This document shows, one piece after another, positions 11,181 through 22,080 of a DNA stretch of 64,000 nt. The translations under genes and the position numbers were made by a program. Numbering within the stretch: the first letter of the stretch is position 1; each line of letters starts with the position of its first letter. The notes below the pieces were generated by a model. That model was given only the letters and a program-made list of their open reading frames with translations. It was not told the DNA's origin and searched no databases. This DNA comes from Bisporella sp. PMI_857 (taxonomy: Eukaryota > Ascomycota > Leotiomycetes > Helotiales > Helotiaceae), in NCBI GenBank assembly GCA_021307315.1, contig JAJSPD010000116.1, forward strand, positions 1 to 64,000, in the 5' to 3' direction.

Positions 11181-12409
11181 TTACCACCCCTTGGAATGAT
11201 ATTCGCCCAAGCCCTGGTTAAAGTATTGGTTTGCAACGTCATGTGCTGTATGCCTTCGCTTGAGAACGGCATTTACTGTCTGGGACTTTTGTTGCCGCTC
11301 CCAAAGGAGATGTTGACGCAGGCTAACAGTCAATTCAGTAGCGAGCATATTTCGTCGAGTGGTGCGAGGTGAGTGAGGAATTGGATGAGGTAAATTATTT
11401 GTGGCGGTAGCCATGATAATAGGCTGAGGTTCGGTTTGTGATACCTCACCAATTGCCTTGAGTGGTGACCTTTTCATTGTGAGAGGTGTTTTGTCTGAAC
11501 CTAGAGACGTGGCCAAAGGGGTTCCATTCGGTGATGATATACGGGATCGTTGCGGGGCGGGTGTCGCCTGCGCAGCGTGATTTATCAAAACATTGTAGCG
11601 CTCAATTTGGTGAAGGGCAACGGTAAGTAAAGATCGACGTGAAGTGAGCTGCGGTCTTGAATCAACGCGTTGGAAAATTTTATTCTCGTCAATGCTGACG
11701 TCCTTGCTGTCCTCATTGGTGTCTTCCCATTCAGAAGAATCATCGTCGTCACCGATAACGCTCTCATCAATGTCTTCCTCATCGGACCCAAACACGTCGT
11801 CGTTAAAGTACCCTTGAATTGACGACTTCTTCTCTGAATGAAGTTTGCTTCTTTGGTTGTTTCTGATTGGAGGCTGTAAATGTGCTCTGGGCGGGAAATA
11901 GATGCAGCAGCGAACTCTCGTCTTCGTTGGATGAGCGACTAAACGAAACTACAGGCTTCATCTTTGGTTGTGGGGCTACTTGACGGCTGCTCTTCATGGA
12001 GCCGTCGCTTGATAAACCACCAAGGGCAGACGTGACTCCCTTCTTAATTTCGGGTAGTGGTGAATCCGTACACCAAGGCGAAAACCCTCCAGTGACTCTA
12101 GTAGTGCTACTTTCCGAGATTCCACTGGTAGTTGAGGATCAGATGCAGAATCCGAGTCAGCTGTAATAGGCGAATCTTGTGATTTTACAAGTTCGATTTC
12201 TGATTGCGCTCTAGCGCCCTGTTCCGATGGAGGCGAGAGATATGAGTGAGTGCTCAGGGCTCCAGGAAGTCAGCTTGGTTCTAATGCGACTAGTTTCATC
12301 AAGACTTACCTGTCCGCGTGCTGAAAAGATTCTCGACATTGTGCGTATCGACTCTGGGTATTAATTCAACATCAACCATCAAAATTGGCGCATCTAAAGT
12401 TGAAGGCAT
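11181..12409 (-). pseudogene. DUF3295/DUF1752-type fungal regulator, broken
   Basis: The N-terminus begins at ATG 12409 with MPSTLDAPILMVDVELIPRV and ENLFSA, the start I associate with fungal proteins carrying DUF1752 (GATA-regulator-like) and DUF3295. A GTAAGT donor follows at about 12310. The middle reads GGFSPWCTDSPLPEIKKG and KKQTSFREEVV, then a frame change near 11805. The C-terminal part runs DVFGSDEEDIDES, FQRVDSRPQLTSRRSLLT, RRNMLATELTVSLRQHLLWE and NQYFNQGLGEYHSKGW, the usual end of DUF3295 proteins. At least two frame changes without splice signals (about 11805 and 12135) make this a pseudogene. Family assignment is from memory of these motifs. Confidence 0.7.
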
Positions 12410-13588
12410 GGCCGTCAACTATCCGCCTGATGATTGAGAAATATGTAGTGTATAGTAGGTAGATTGTGCCACTGCGGAGTTTATGTGCAACTCAAAATTC
12501 CGGGCCGAGGTTGATTCGCTGGTACTGTCACAGATTATAGATTCGCTTCTAGGTTGACTTGGTTCTTGACGCCGAATATCTTCCAGAGTGGACCGCCACA
12601 GGAAGGACTTAAGAAAATTCGGTTCCAATGGATTCTATGATGCGATTGCGCTCACCATTCCAATTACTCTAATGCTTCACGTGTTGAGTTTGCAAGCAAG
12701 AATATCTTGAGCGTGTTGAGAAAGACCCGGAAGAGTGGATCATACCGTCCCCAGTCATTGCTTCTGGATTCTGGAAAATCCAGGGGTTCTTGGCTATAAC
12801 TTATCATAGCGATAAGAGTGTCCAGAGCAGCGTTTCTTTTGTTTTTCAGCTTATTGTGTTGGGATTTGAATTCCAGCATCATTCATCTAGCTTCTCGCTG
12901 CTTTTGTATATGGGATCATTCTTGCGAGAGAGAAATGACATGAATCCAGACAACGCACAATATGCTAGGTGTTGATGGAATACTGCAAGCATGGACTATT
13001 TCGCATAACAGAGGAAATGGCGTTTATACACTTGGAAGAGACGCTCACTTTTTTGGTTTTCAGCTGAGGCTAACACCTGGGTGGGACTGGTTGTTTGTGG
13101 TGGTATCGTGCAATAGATTCGTTGGCTTCCGCATATCCAGAGACCCGAAGAGTGCAGAATGCAAGGCAACCTTACTTGGTGCTAGACCTATACGTTCAAG
13201 AACCCTCAGGCACTTAATCAATTGAAACTGGAGCTTGAAAATTGATAGCAATCCGTGGTTGGATCTATTGGATACTCCAGTGTTAAAAATATGTCAAAGG
13301 TTAGCTAGCTGTCATAATGCCAACACCCCAGCTTCTGTGTCCGCCCACTCCCCGAGTGCAGCTTCCAGGATATGCTCAATCGAATTCAATACGCATTGCG
13401 CTAACAGATCATATAAAAGGCATACCGCCAGAGAAGGCCACTTGCTCTCTAGTTTTTTTTTTTTCATTTTTTTTTTTCACATCGGTCTGAGGCGGCTTTA
13501 GAACAGCCGAACAACTTCTTGCAGAAGACTGCCATAAACAACTTACGGAACCGCGAGAGTACGTACTTCATAATCAAATAAGACGTTA
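12410..13588. other. gene-free stretch
   Basis: No supported gene. T-rich tracts lie at about 13449-13477. The ORFs at 12419-12628 and 12664-12882 (minus) show no family features. Confidence 0.4.
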
Positions 13589-13772
13589 TGTCAGAAATAG
13601 GGTTTATCAGGCAAGAGGAATCAATTAGAGGATCTGTAAGGGTATCACGGTGATGGAGATACAAGCTTGTATGAGCGTTATTCATTTATGATGATATCTA
13701 CAGTTCTGAGCTATAAATGAGGGGAAACGATTTCTAGCTCCTTGGCCTACTTACGTAAGCCGATTCCTGACA
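13589..13772 (+). mobile_element. solo LTR, 184 bp, with 5-bp target duplication
   Basis: Begins TGTCAG and ends CTGACA. It is flanked on both sides by CGTTA (13584-13588 and 13773-13777), a perfect 5-bp target duplication. The sequence matches the two halves of the LTR that surrounds the MULE at 34603-34726 and 40582-40636. No internal retroelement region is present, so this is a solo LTR left by recombination. Confidence 0.88.
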
Positions 13773-13777
13773 CGTTA

Positions 13778-14743
13778 AGTGTTGGTATAAAGTCATGTGA
13801 ACGTTCCATGACGCACAGGCCACCACCTGAATGTATTTAAGTTCTCGCTCGTAGGACGTAACTTAGAACAAATGAAGAACAAGTCAACCACCTACAACGA
13901 GCATATATAGCACTGCGCTGAGATCGCGGTGCTACGTGCCCCGTGGGTAACCGACTTAAGCTATTGCAAGTCATCAATACGAAAAAGGTATCACAAAGAG
14001 TGATACCAACATTAAGTCTATTAACGCAAAGTCAGGGTGAGAGCATCTCCGAGATTATCGGCGGAGTTCTGGAACTCGCTCGAGCGTCTTATCGCCCCAG
14101 CAGCAGATATCGGTTCAACGCTGCAGAATAAAGGACATGAATATTGTAGTCGACTCAGCGTGAGCTGTATCATATAGCCTTGCAGGTTGCTCTACATAAG
14201 AAGGAAAACTTGGCTTGAACCTTGCGGTGGAGAAATGAAAGCTCATAATGCAGATTAAAGTGCAATACTTAAAAGAACGCAATCTCGTTTAGCCAGAAAG
14301 CTTTTCTCGAATTAAACCTGATATGATCCTTATCCATCCACTTTACGTCTCCATATCCACGCACAGGATTTCATCTTATGATGCCGAGTAGATGGCAGAC
14401 AGCTTGAAGATGCAGGTAGCTTTCCATTGATAGAGAAACCTACAATGAGAAAATTCTAAAGCATCGATCTAAAGGTGGACTCAATATAACTAATCTAACA
14501 AGAAATAGTAAGCGCGTGGTCATAAAAACAGCTTGACATGTGATGGGTGTAATTAGACTTGCCTTTTTCTCTACCATCTGCTCATAGCAATCGCTCCCTC
14601 AAGTCCGGGGCTGTCGGCCTGCAGACAGGATTAGTTGGCGTCCATAGTTCATCACCCAATACTCACTTCCTGAAAATAGCCCATATCTTCGGAGACAAAT
14701 TTGCAAGCTGCTTTCGTTCTAGTGACGCCTGACTGTTCCACTG
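13778..14743. other. gene-free stretch
   Basis: No supported gene. On the minus strand, just past the stop of the C2H2 gene, an intron-like block GTGAGT...CTAAT...CTGCAG (about 14620-14670) hints that the gene may once have had a further exon. Confidence 0.4.
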
Positions 14744-15706
14744 CTAACAATCCCAAATACCATAACAAGGAGGCGTCTGCATGAACATCTGGATTGGCTG
14801 TTGCACTCTCTCCCGCCGTAAGGGAACCTCATAGGGCGAGCTCATGCCGAAGTCTTCGCCAGTAGTGTTGATATGGCAGGTTGAGTGTGTTTGTAGTAGC
14901 CACTCCTCGTACGGACCGCCGAATTCTGGAAGCGGTGGCGAGTTCCCGATGCGTTCGTTCGAAAGTGGCGGGTATGGAAGGGCGGCGTCGATGACTATCC
15001 GTGCATGCGTTTGCTCTTGCACGACTGAGGGCAGCGGAAGCGCGAACTGCGATTCCTCTGGGTCAGGATATTCATATCTCGTTGAGCTAGAATCAACAAT
15101 GATGGTAGAAGAGTGTGTAGAGCCGGCGCGGGGCATTGGGATAGTAGGAGTAGTGGCCAGGGAAGTCATAGGCGAAGAAAGTGATGAAGATGCGGAAGAT
15201 GGTGGTGTGTTTCTGGTGGAAATCTTATGGGGAACATGCTTGTTTGATGTGCGCTTCTCGACACGGTTGATAGCGCGTCTCTTGAGGATTGGACCCTCCT
15301 GTGTGTATGATGGTCTACGAGCCTTCACGATTTGGCCATTGGCGTCTCTCCAGAGCCTCTTTCTGGTAGCTAGAACACCTAAACCTTCGCCTCCTGCCTC
15401 ATCATCCTTTTCCTTATGGCGCGCCATATGTCTGTCTGTTTTGATATTTTGTTAGAAATGCAATCTAGCTTCACGAGCACACAAAAAAGGCGTACCAAGC
15501 AGATCCCGGCGTCTAAAGTGCGCGGAGCAGCGCAGGCATGTGTTGTTTCCATCTTTATGGTTCAAGGCATGGCGATGGAGATGCTCCGAACGCGAAAACG
15601 ACTTCCCACAGTTGGAAAAGCTGCAGCTAAACTTCTTCTTGAGGTCATTAGGAGCTTTGGAGGTTGCCGTCGAGGAGGACGAGATGGATGCTGAGCGGGC
15701 CAGCAT
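14744..15706 (-). CDS. C2H2 zinc-finger transcription factor, two exons, 300 aa
   Basis: A nuclear DNA-binding regulator. Exon 1 is 15706-15496 and exon 2 is 15435-14744; the 60-nt intron (15495-15436) has GTACGC, CTAAC and ACAG and joins the frames exactly through an Asp codon. The splice completes the second finger. Finger 1 is CSFSNCGKSFSRSEHLHRH and finger 2 is CLRCSAHFRRRDLLDRHMAR, a pair typical of fungal two-finger regulators that often carry a fungal-specific activation domain. Here the rest (residues 90-300) is proline/serine-rich and low in order, and no such domain is visible, so the protein may be shortened. A possible downstream exon lies beyond the stop. The start ATG at 15706 lies 24 codons before the first finger. 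The antisense ORF at 14844-15455 is a shadow. Confidence 0.8.
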
Positions 15707-17612
15707 GATTGCGAAAGAATGTGTGGTTCTTGTGGCTTGTCGGGTTGGAGGAAGTCGTCATCAACATGGGACTTGCAAGCCTTTAAATTATTTTAATCCA
15801 TTTCCTGTAACAATCTATATTTAGCGTCTTAGCAAGTCTTACACGTAACCTCGGTCAAACTTACGGCGGCTAAGGGAAAAGTCTAGCAAGAGTCTACTGC
15901 CCAGGACCCACAACTGGTCACCTTTGAGACATGGCGTTCTACATCGAATATTCTAAGTTAGCCTTGAACCAGCCTCACAGCCCCTTGTATGCCGCCCCTG
16001 CCCCGCGTCGGTGTTTTACAGTAATCAACACGGGTGCCAAGGTCAAGTGGGGGCCGATCCGTAATGTCACGCTTTCACGAACGCTGACTCAATTTTTGAA
16101 GGGTCCAGCTTTGTAGACACGCAGAGTATCTGCGGCTGGCGGTGTCCCCTGCACTTTATTCTGCTAAAGATTTCATAATTTGAAAGGCGATATTATGGTA
16201 ATTTCGGTGAGTTTTTTTACCAACAAGGCAACCTAAGTCTTGCCCCGGCTAGAAAGAGCTACTCGCCGTCCCAAGGAACCGCAACGCCGACTACTGTTTT
16301 TCGAAGCGCATGGCTCGGCTCTGGCACTTACAAACAGGGTCTTCAACAAAATAATCTCTACGCTAGCACTAACGATGCGTCTAAGCCAGGATCCAGTCCT
16401 TGACAAGGATTGCGGTAATATTTGGAAGGGATATGACCAGGAGTATCATGCAGATAGAGGCGTGAGGACTATGACCGGGTTACGCGGATACGGCTAGGAT
16501 TACAGTAGCATTACGGTAAGATGGAATAGAGGGGTACGACATGCACAAGCAAATGACCAGGGTCAGAACGTAGCCGAAAGTATTTTTGAACGTCAACGTC
16601 GAATTGTCCGTTAGTTTCTGTCCGGATTCATACCGTAGGGTTACATTCCACAGCTGTATTTGCAGGTTCCCAATTTCTTGAAAAACACGTTTCAATGAGT
16701 TGAAACAATAATTCTCAGCCCCAGCCTAAAACAGGAGGTCAAGAAGAGCCTTCTGATAAAGTGGAGGAAAATGGGACCACATTATTTGTGATCATAGATG
16801 CGCGGGAAATCAAGTCAAGGATGGTCGTTAGCTAAGAGTTAAAAACTTTTATCGTTGCACAGGGATCAGTTTATTTACTCTCGACGTCAATCTATGTTTA
16901 AAACTTTATACTCCAACTTCCTCTTTCCTCTGCATTTCTGATAGAACAATGCTGCTTAATGAATAAGATAAAGAACATACTATAGGAGTTTAAAGCGAAT
17001 TGGTATGGTCTCGCCCCTCTTCTTACAACTTCCGTTGCACCTTTAGCACAGGACAATCCCACATGCCGCAACATCTCGAATCGCCGGAACCCGAGGATGT
17101 TCCTCTTAAACCGGAGTAAAAGCCGCCGCGGAGACAGGTAGAGACTTGAGGAGGAAACAAATACGATTCGGGCGCTTGCCAGCAATGTGTGGAGATATTA
17201 TAGACCCGTGTTCGGTTTGTCGGTTTGTAATGAAGGAGGGGGGGGGGACTCCTATACTGTGTAGCATTGAAAGAATTCTTCAACGGAGCATGCGCGAACT
17301 GTCAAGTAAGTTGGTCCCCCACAGCGAAAAGATCTTCAGAGACCGCAGAGGATCAATTTTACGTTTTGGCCACTGTGAAAGAGTTCCACTAACTCCAAAC
17401 ACCATTAGCTCAGTGGGCTTCTGAGCCAATTTTCCTTCACACACAATGGTAAGTTGACATACCTTTCAACCATATCTAGGAACTTCTGCTAATGAATAAA
17501 AGAAGCTGATCAAAGCCCCCGAATATCGAGAGCATCAGGCCCGGACCACAAAGGCTATCACCTTCCATACTACCTTCGTCCGAACTTCCGCCTTCAAAAC
17601 CCAAACGAATGA
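15707..17612. other. gene-free stretch
   Basis: No ORF with recognisable features on either strand. A G-run of about ten lies near 17240. Confidence 0.45.
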
Positions 17613-18828
17613 GTGATCACACCGCGGCCAGAGTGGGAGAATAGAAGATCACAATGGGGCCATGAGTACAAGGAACTACCCGGGCGTGGGAGGCTATATC
17701 TACAACCGCAAAGTGCAGAAAATATGCAGCATTTACAACGGCCAGCGCAACATACTCAAAAACTTGTACAACACGTTCAAAGCTCATGGGCACGGCGAAT
17801 ATGCTCACACCAGCCGGGCCGCAACACATCTTACCAGATATTAAGCAAATGTTTGGAGGGTGGTCGGCCGGAAACCAACTATAGGTACCTCATTATTTAG
17901 ACCCAATGCTGGCGCCTATAATTAGCAAGAATAGGAACGACTCTGGGGCGCCCAATAGCCGGAGTAGTAATACCAACGGTATGCGCCGATATATTGAGCA
18001 AGGCAGTCATGAAAACACAGTATATGAGGAAAGGGCGTCTGCCATGATCGATAAGCTGCCGAAATCGAAGCAGAGACAGGTCTATGGCTTGATTTCAGGG
18101 CTTCAGAATGGCATTGAGCATCTACAGAAGCTAAGCTAGTTCATGCGACTCTAGAGCTCAAATCATCTAAAGACGATCACTCTTGTTGATTCTATCAGGT
18201 CGTCAAAGATTTTGCGTTGGAACCAGTGAAAGTCTCTGGCACTCGTCCGCTTACCGAAGTCCGTTTTGATATAAGCCCAGAGAACTATTCTCTAGTTGAC
18301 CCAACAATACGAAAACGCAAATTCTCGGATACTGAAATTGCAGAAGCTACAGCCCTACAGACACAAGTAACACTACTAAAGCGGTGTACAGGTTCTTCGC
18401 AAGCACACTCACATTTTTCACATCCGCCTTTACTTGTCAGGTCATTTTCGGGTCAGCTCCAACAGGAGGCTGCAGCCAACGTTTCCGGACCGCTCCCGCC
18501 CCTAACTGGGACCTTCCAGCGCACTGCACGAGCACCGGTAGCGATTTCTGGGAATATTTGCCAACCAAGTCTGGCAAATGTTCCTGTAGGCCACAACGCG
18601 TCAGTGCAGGATCCTCCAAACGCTCAAGTTAAACGATTGCAGCCTCCTTCCGCAGGAAGATATCGCTCTGCACAAGAGCTCGAGTTTGCTGACCTAGCGG
18701 AAATGAATCGTAGAATCGCCAAAGCTGAAGAGGATATCGTAGCCAGAGTCGCCGCAGCCAGTGTGGAAGAACGCGCGCAAAGGAAATGGCATCTTGGAAG
18801 CACTCAAAAGCAATCGAGATATCGATAA
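17613..18828 (+). pseudogene. hypothetical gene with damaged splice donor
   Basis: Unknown function. The clearest parts are SAMIDKLPKSKQRQVYGLIS and IEHLQK (exon to 18130) and then VVKDFALEPVKVSGTRPL to 18828, ending in a coiled-coil rich in Glu/Ala/Arg (DLAEMNRRIAKAEEDIVARV). The two parts join in phase if 18131-18198 is removed. That stretch ends in TATCAG but starts CTAAGC where GTAAGC would be expected, so the donor appears mutated. Upstream, glutamine-rich pieces between 17613 and 17905 switch frame (for example HILPDIKQMFGGW against the long frame). I read it as a decayed gene. Confidence 0.4.
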
Positions 18829-19422
18829 TCCGCGAAGAGTGCGGTGTTACAGTCCATAGACAGAAGCTCATAAATAGTAGAATTTCGACTCCTACTGTCG
18901 AAGCAGCAGCTGATGCCGAAAAATATACCATAGCGAAGAGACCCTAAGAAGGGACCTGTTGATTCCGCTTCCGTTTCAACGCTCCGACCTCCAATAATTG
19001 GATCATATTCTATAGCTTGCTCACAACTTGTATCTGGTCTATATCCAGTGCCTCTGATCCCTTTGCATTGGCTACCACCGGCTTTCTCCGATCAATCGTG
19101 CCCCTATGCTTCTCCTCCGGGATCAGTCTTTCCTAGCGAGACGCCTCAACTACCAGCATAGTATGCTCGGCCAGACCACCATAACGTAGGCGGGGTAAAA
19201 TAGTAAACGTCACGGTAGAGACACGGACTACTTCGTACATCGGATTACCGATAATCTACTGCAACAGCCTCACAAGCGTAATCGACCACATTCTAGATCT
19301 TCTTGCCTCAATATATTCTACTCATGTCAGACTTTCTAGAAGTGACAGGCTTCTCGCTTATTGGAAGCGCATATATTTCATTAGCGCTTCTGGACGATAG
19401 CTGGCCATGTCTTTAGGATAAC
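18829..19422. other. gene-free stretch
   Basis: No supported gene. Confidence 0.4.
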
Positions 19423-19598
19423 TGGATCCACATACGACCCACCAGGTCACGTGGTCCACACAACCCCCATTTTGTAGAGTCTAGAGTAGAACCTAATACA
19501 ACAACAACAATTACCATATCCATCAAGAGCAAGAGCGTGGCCTACAAAGTAGAGCTACGCCTTTTGCCCCGTGGAAGGTAAGGCCCGTGATACCAACA
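19423..19598 (-). mobile_element. solo LTR, 176 bp, with 5-bp target duplication
   Basis: Reads TGGATCCACATACG to CGTGATACCAACA on the + strand and is flanked by ATAAC on both sides (19418-19422, 19599-19603). It is the inverted counterpart of the LTR at 36105-36298: both share the block CAAAAGGCG, the CTACAAAGTAGAGCT block, and ACAACAACAA. It is in the opposite orientation to that copy. Confidence 0.8.
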
Positions 19599-19603
19599 AT
19601 AAC

Positions 19604-20078
19604 AGCCGGGGACGATTTATTCATTTGAGCATCTCGGTTGTTTCCATCGCAGATTAGTTTGTTTTGACTCGTGGAGTATTGAATTATTACATGCATTGGT
19701 AAGATTAAATCCGAGGTCTACAACAATGAAATACAGTACGCGGAGCTGATCGGTATGTAGCATACAGGAAACTATATTGCAAGAGAGTCGTATTTGGAAT
19801 ACCGGAACGATCCTATAGAGATCATATTACGAAGAGCATCTTTACAACCTCACCACGCAGCGATGCTACATCATATCATTGTGCTGGCAATAAAACGTCA
19901 TGCGACGGGCCTAGCGGGAGGCTTAGCTAAGAAGGCATTTTCCTGCTGCGACTTTTACCTGGTTTAAACGCCTGATAGCCTTATAAAAGTGCCAATTCCT
20001 TCCTCTCATTTCTCGTCTCTTCTTTTCGACATAATACCCAAGAGCCACATTTATCATTGAGGATCTGTTCACACCTTG
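19604..20078. other. gene-free stretch
   Basis: No supported gene. Confidence 0.35.
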
Positions 20079-20525
20079 ATGACCGTCGCTCCACCAGTTC
20101 TCAGCAAACCAGCTGCCACAAAAGGAAACTTTTGCGGGAAGGAAAGCAATCCGAGGGACCGCACCGATCTCGCCGCACTCCGGGGCGGCATTAACACTCA
20201 AGTGTCCCCGGACAGCAAGCAGCAACATAATAAGACATCTGTCGGGGAACCAGCTCGCGCGGGCACCTGGAACTTTAACCTAGCATCAGCACCTTATGAC
20301 GATCCTCAAGCCAAGACAATCCCCTAAAAGCAGTTTGAGTAGACTGGGGCGATCATCGAGGCTTACAAAGAAGCCGAGAAGCTTACTGATGTTCGAGGTA
20401 CCATTTACTGGGACACTGTCGTCTACCCGACGAGAACCACCGAAATCCCATCAAGATCCAGAAGGGCATTAGACTCCTGGACTGGATCATCCAGGCGCCT
20501 TTGCTGGCTCTCGGCGCTAATAACG
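20079..20525 (+). pseudogene. 5' part of a hypothetical gene, paralogue of 32.3-33.5 kb
   Basis: Starts at ATG 20079 (MTVAPPVLSKPAATKGNF) and reads through LASAPYDDPQAKTIP. It then meets a stop (TAA at 20325-20327) and a frame change, followed by EAYKEAEKLTDV and YWDTVVYP. The stretch 20220-20520 is closely similar to 32350-33060 outside the hAT insertion there. Similarity ends abruptly at about 20525. Function is unknown. This copy keeps the N-terminus that the 32-kb copy lacks, while the 32-kb copy keeps the C-terminus. Confidence 0.6.
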
Positions 20526-20849
20526 AACTACAATTGCAGACTCCTCTTCTACCCGCAGCAAGTGCCTGTCATTTTCAGGCTCTGAGCTCCTTTTGAGCAG
20601 ACAAAGAGTGGTTAAGCCGACGGGGACAAGAGAGCCCCTTATCTCTCGGCTCTGCCGTAATTTCTGTCCTTGCTTCGTCCTTTTAGCCTTATTTTTAAGA
20701 TAGCAGCTATTGGTTTCTCGTAAAGGCAAATTTTCGACTGCACTATGGCGCTCCCATGACCTCTGGCGTAAAGCAGGCCTGCTTCAGACGATGGTCAACT
20801 CAAACCCGTAACAGTCGGTTGCGTTCCTGAGCCGAGCCCTCCACCAGAC

Positions 20850-21060
20850 TCCTTCATGAATGGTGGAACACTTGATATTGCGGAACAAGCTGGAGAGGTG
20901 CCATTAGCAATGGACAATGAATGAAATCTGGAACAAATTGCAACTGATGCTGACGCATTAACTCAAGCCTTACAAAAATCATCTGATCCAGCCAGCTCGA
21001 AGCTGGCGTTATTTGGAAATGCACTACTTGAAGCAAGGTGCGTGACTATCACCTATGCTT
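20850..21060 (+). pseudogene. decayed coding fragment
   Basis: A coding-like stretch (NGGTLDIAEQAGEVPLAMDN, then LEQIATDADALTQALQKSS) interrupted by a TGA. It lies between the paralogue fragment at 20.1 kb and the long broken gene at 22-25 kb and may belong to either. No family recognised. Confidence 0.35.
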
Positions 21061-22080
21061 ATGAAGTCCGAGTCTGCGACCCCGAATGAAGGAATAACTT
21101 CACCGCATCCGCCATCGATAGGGGAACCGGACCTTGACCTTGCGAGGATTACGAAGCAAGTTCTGAGCATCTCCTTTCAAAAGCCACCTCATATAGCCAT
21201 GTCCAAGGGCATAGAATGAGCCGCAAACATACGAAGTCGGTATTGAAAGCAAGTCAACAATCGGGTCCTAACGTGATATTAGCCAAACCAATTCACAAGC
21301 TACTCGAGTCCTTTTGCTGCCGTAGTTAGAAGGCTGATCATCAGCTTCGCTGGAACAGTGAACCTTACGTCTATACTCCGCTGAATGAATCTGGAGTAGC
21401 GAAACCAGCTCGATCAATTTCTTTATGAAGCAGGTCCCCAGTGGGTATGTGATAGAAGCCGAGCTCCTCCGCAAACTCGGTACACAGAGTGTCTCTGAGC
21501 CGCAACGGATTCGCAAGCTTCAAATTCCGTAAAGTACAATTCTATCGTGCTGGTTTGGGACGCGTGTACAAGGAATTGCTGACCAAACTTCTCACGGCGG
21601 TCCATGCAGCACGTCTAAATAGAGAAAATTCTGCTCGTAGACATTTCTCGTCTCGTCGCGATTTGATGGGCTGCATTATTGCGAGATATTCCCGGGTGTG
21701 TCAGCTTGTCTTCGCGCAGCATAGCTTTTTCGGGGTTCAGTTGCTCGAGACGCTCTTTATAACGTCTGTCAACATATTAGAAATTAGTGCAGCATTAAGG
21801 TAAAGTGAATGCCACTTTCCGCGGAACGTTGCAAATTGTTTCTCAATGAGACCTAATTAATCTAGTGCAATGCGTTTTCTCTCCACTGTGAATCTTGGTT
21901 AGCAAAGTACGAATTAGGAGGGGCAAATAAGACTTGCGTTCTTCTTCATTCCGCAGCGCAGCTTCCGCTTCGTCATCTGCTTCGTTCTGAGCGTTCTGCC
22001 CTTCTCCATTCTTGTCACGGTCTCCGTTGAGAGTAGCTTCAACATCGAGAATGCTTTCTGGATCTTCATTATGACTAACA
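21061..22080. other. gene-free stretch
   Basis: No supported gene. The small ORFs on both strands (for example 21489-21803) lack recognisable features. Confidence 0.35.

Noticed and set aside
14844..15455. 203-codon + ORF opposite the C2H2 gene
   Set aside because: It is antisense to a spliced gene with clear zinc fingers and has no domain of its own.
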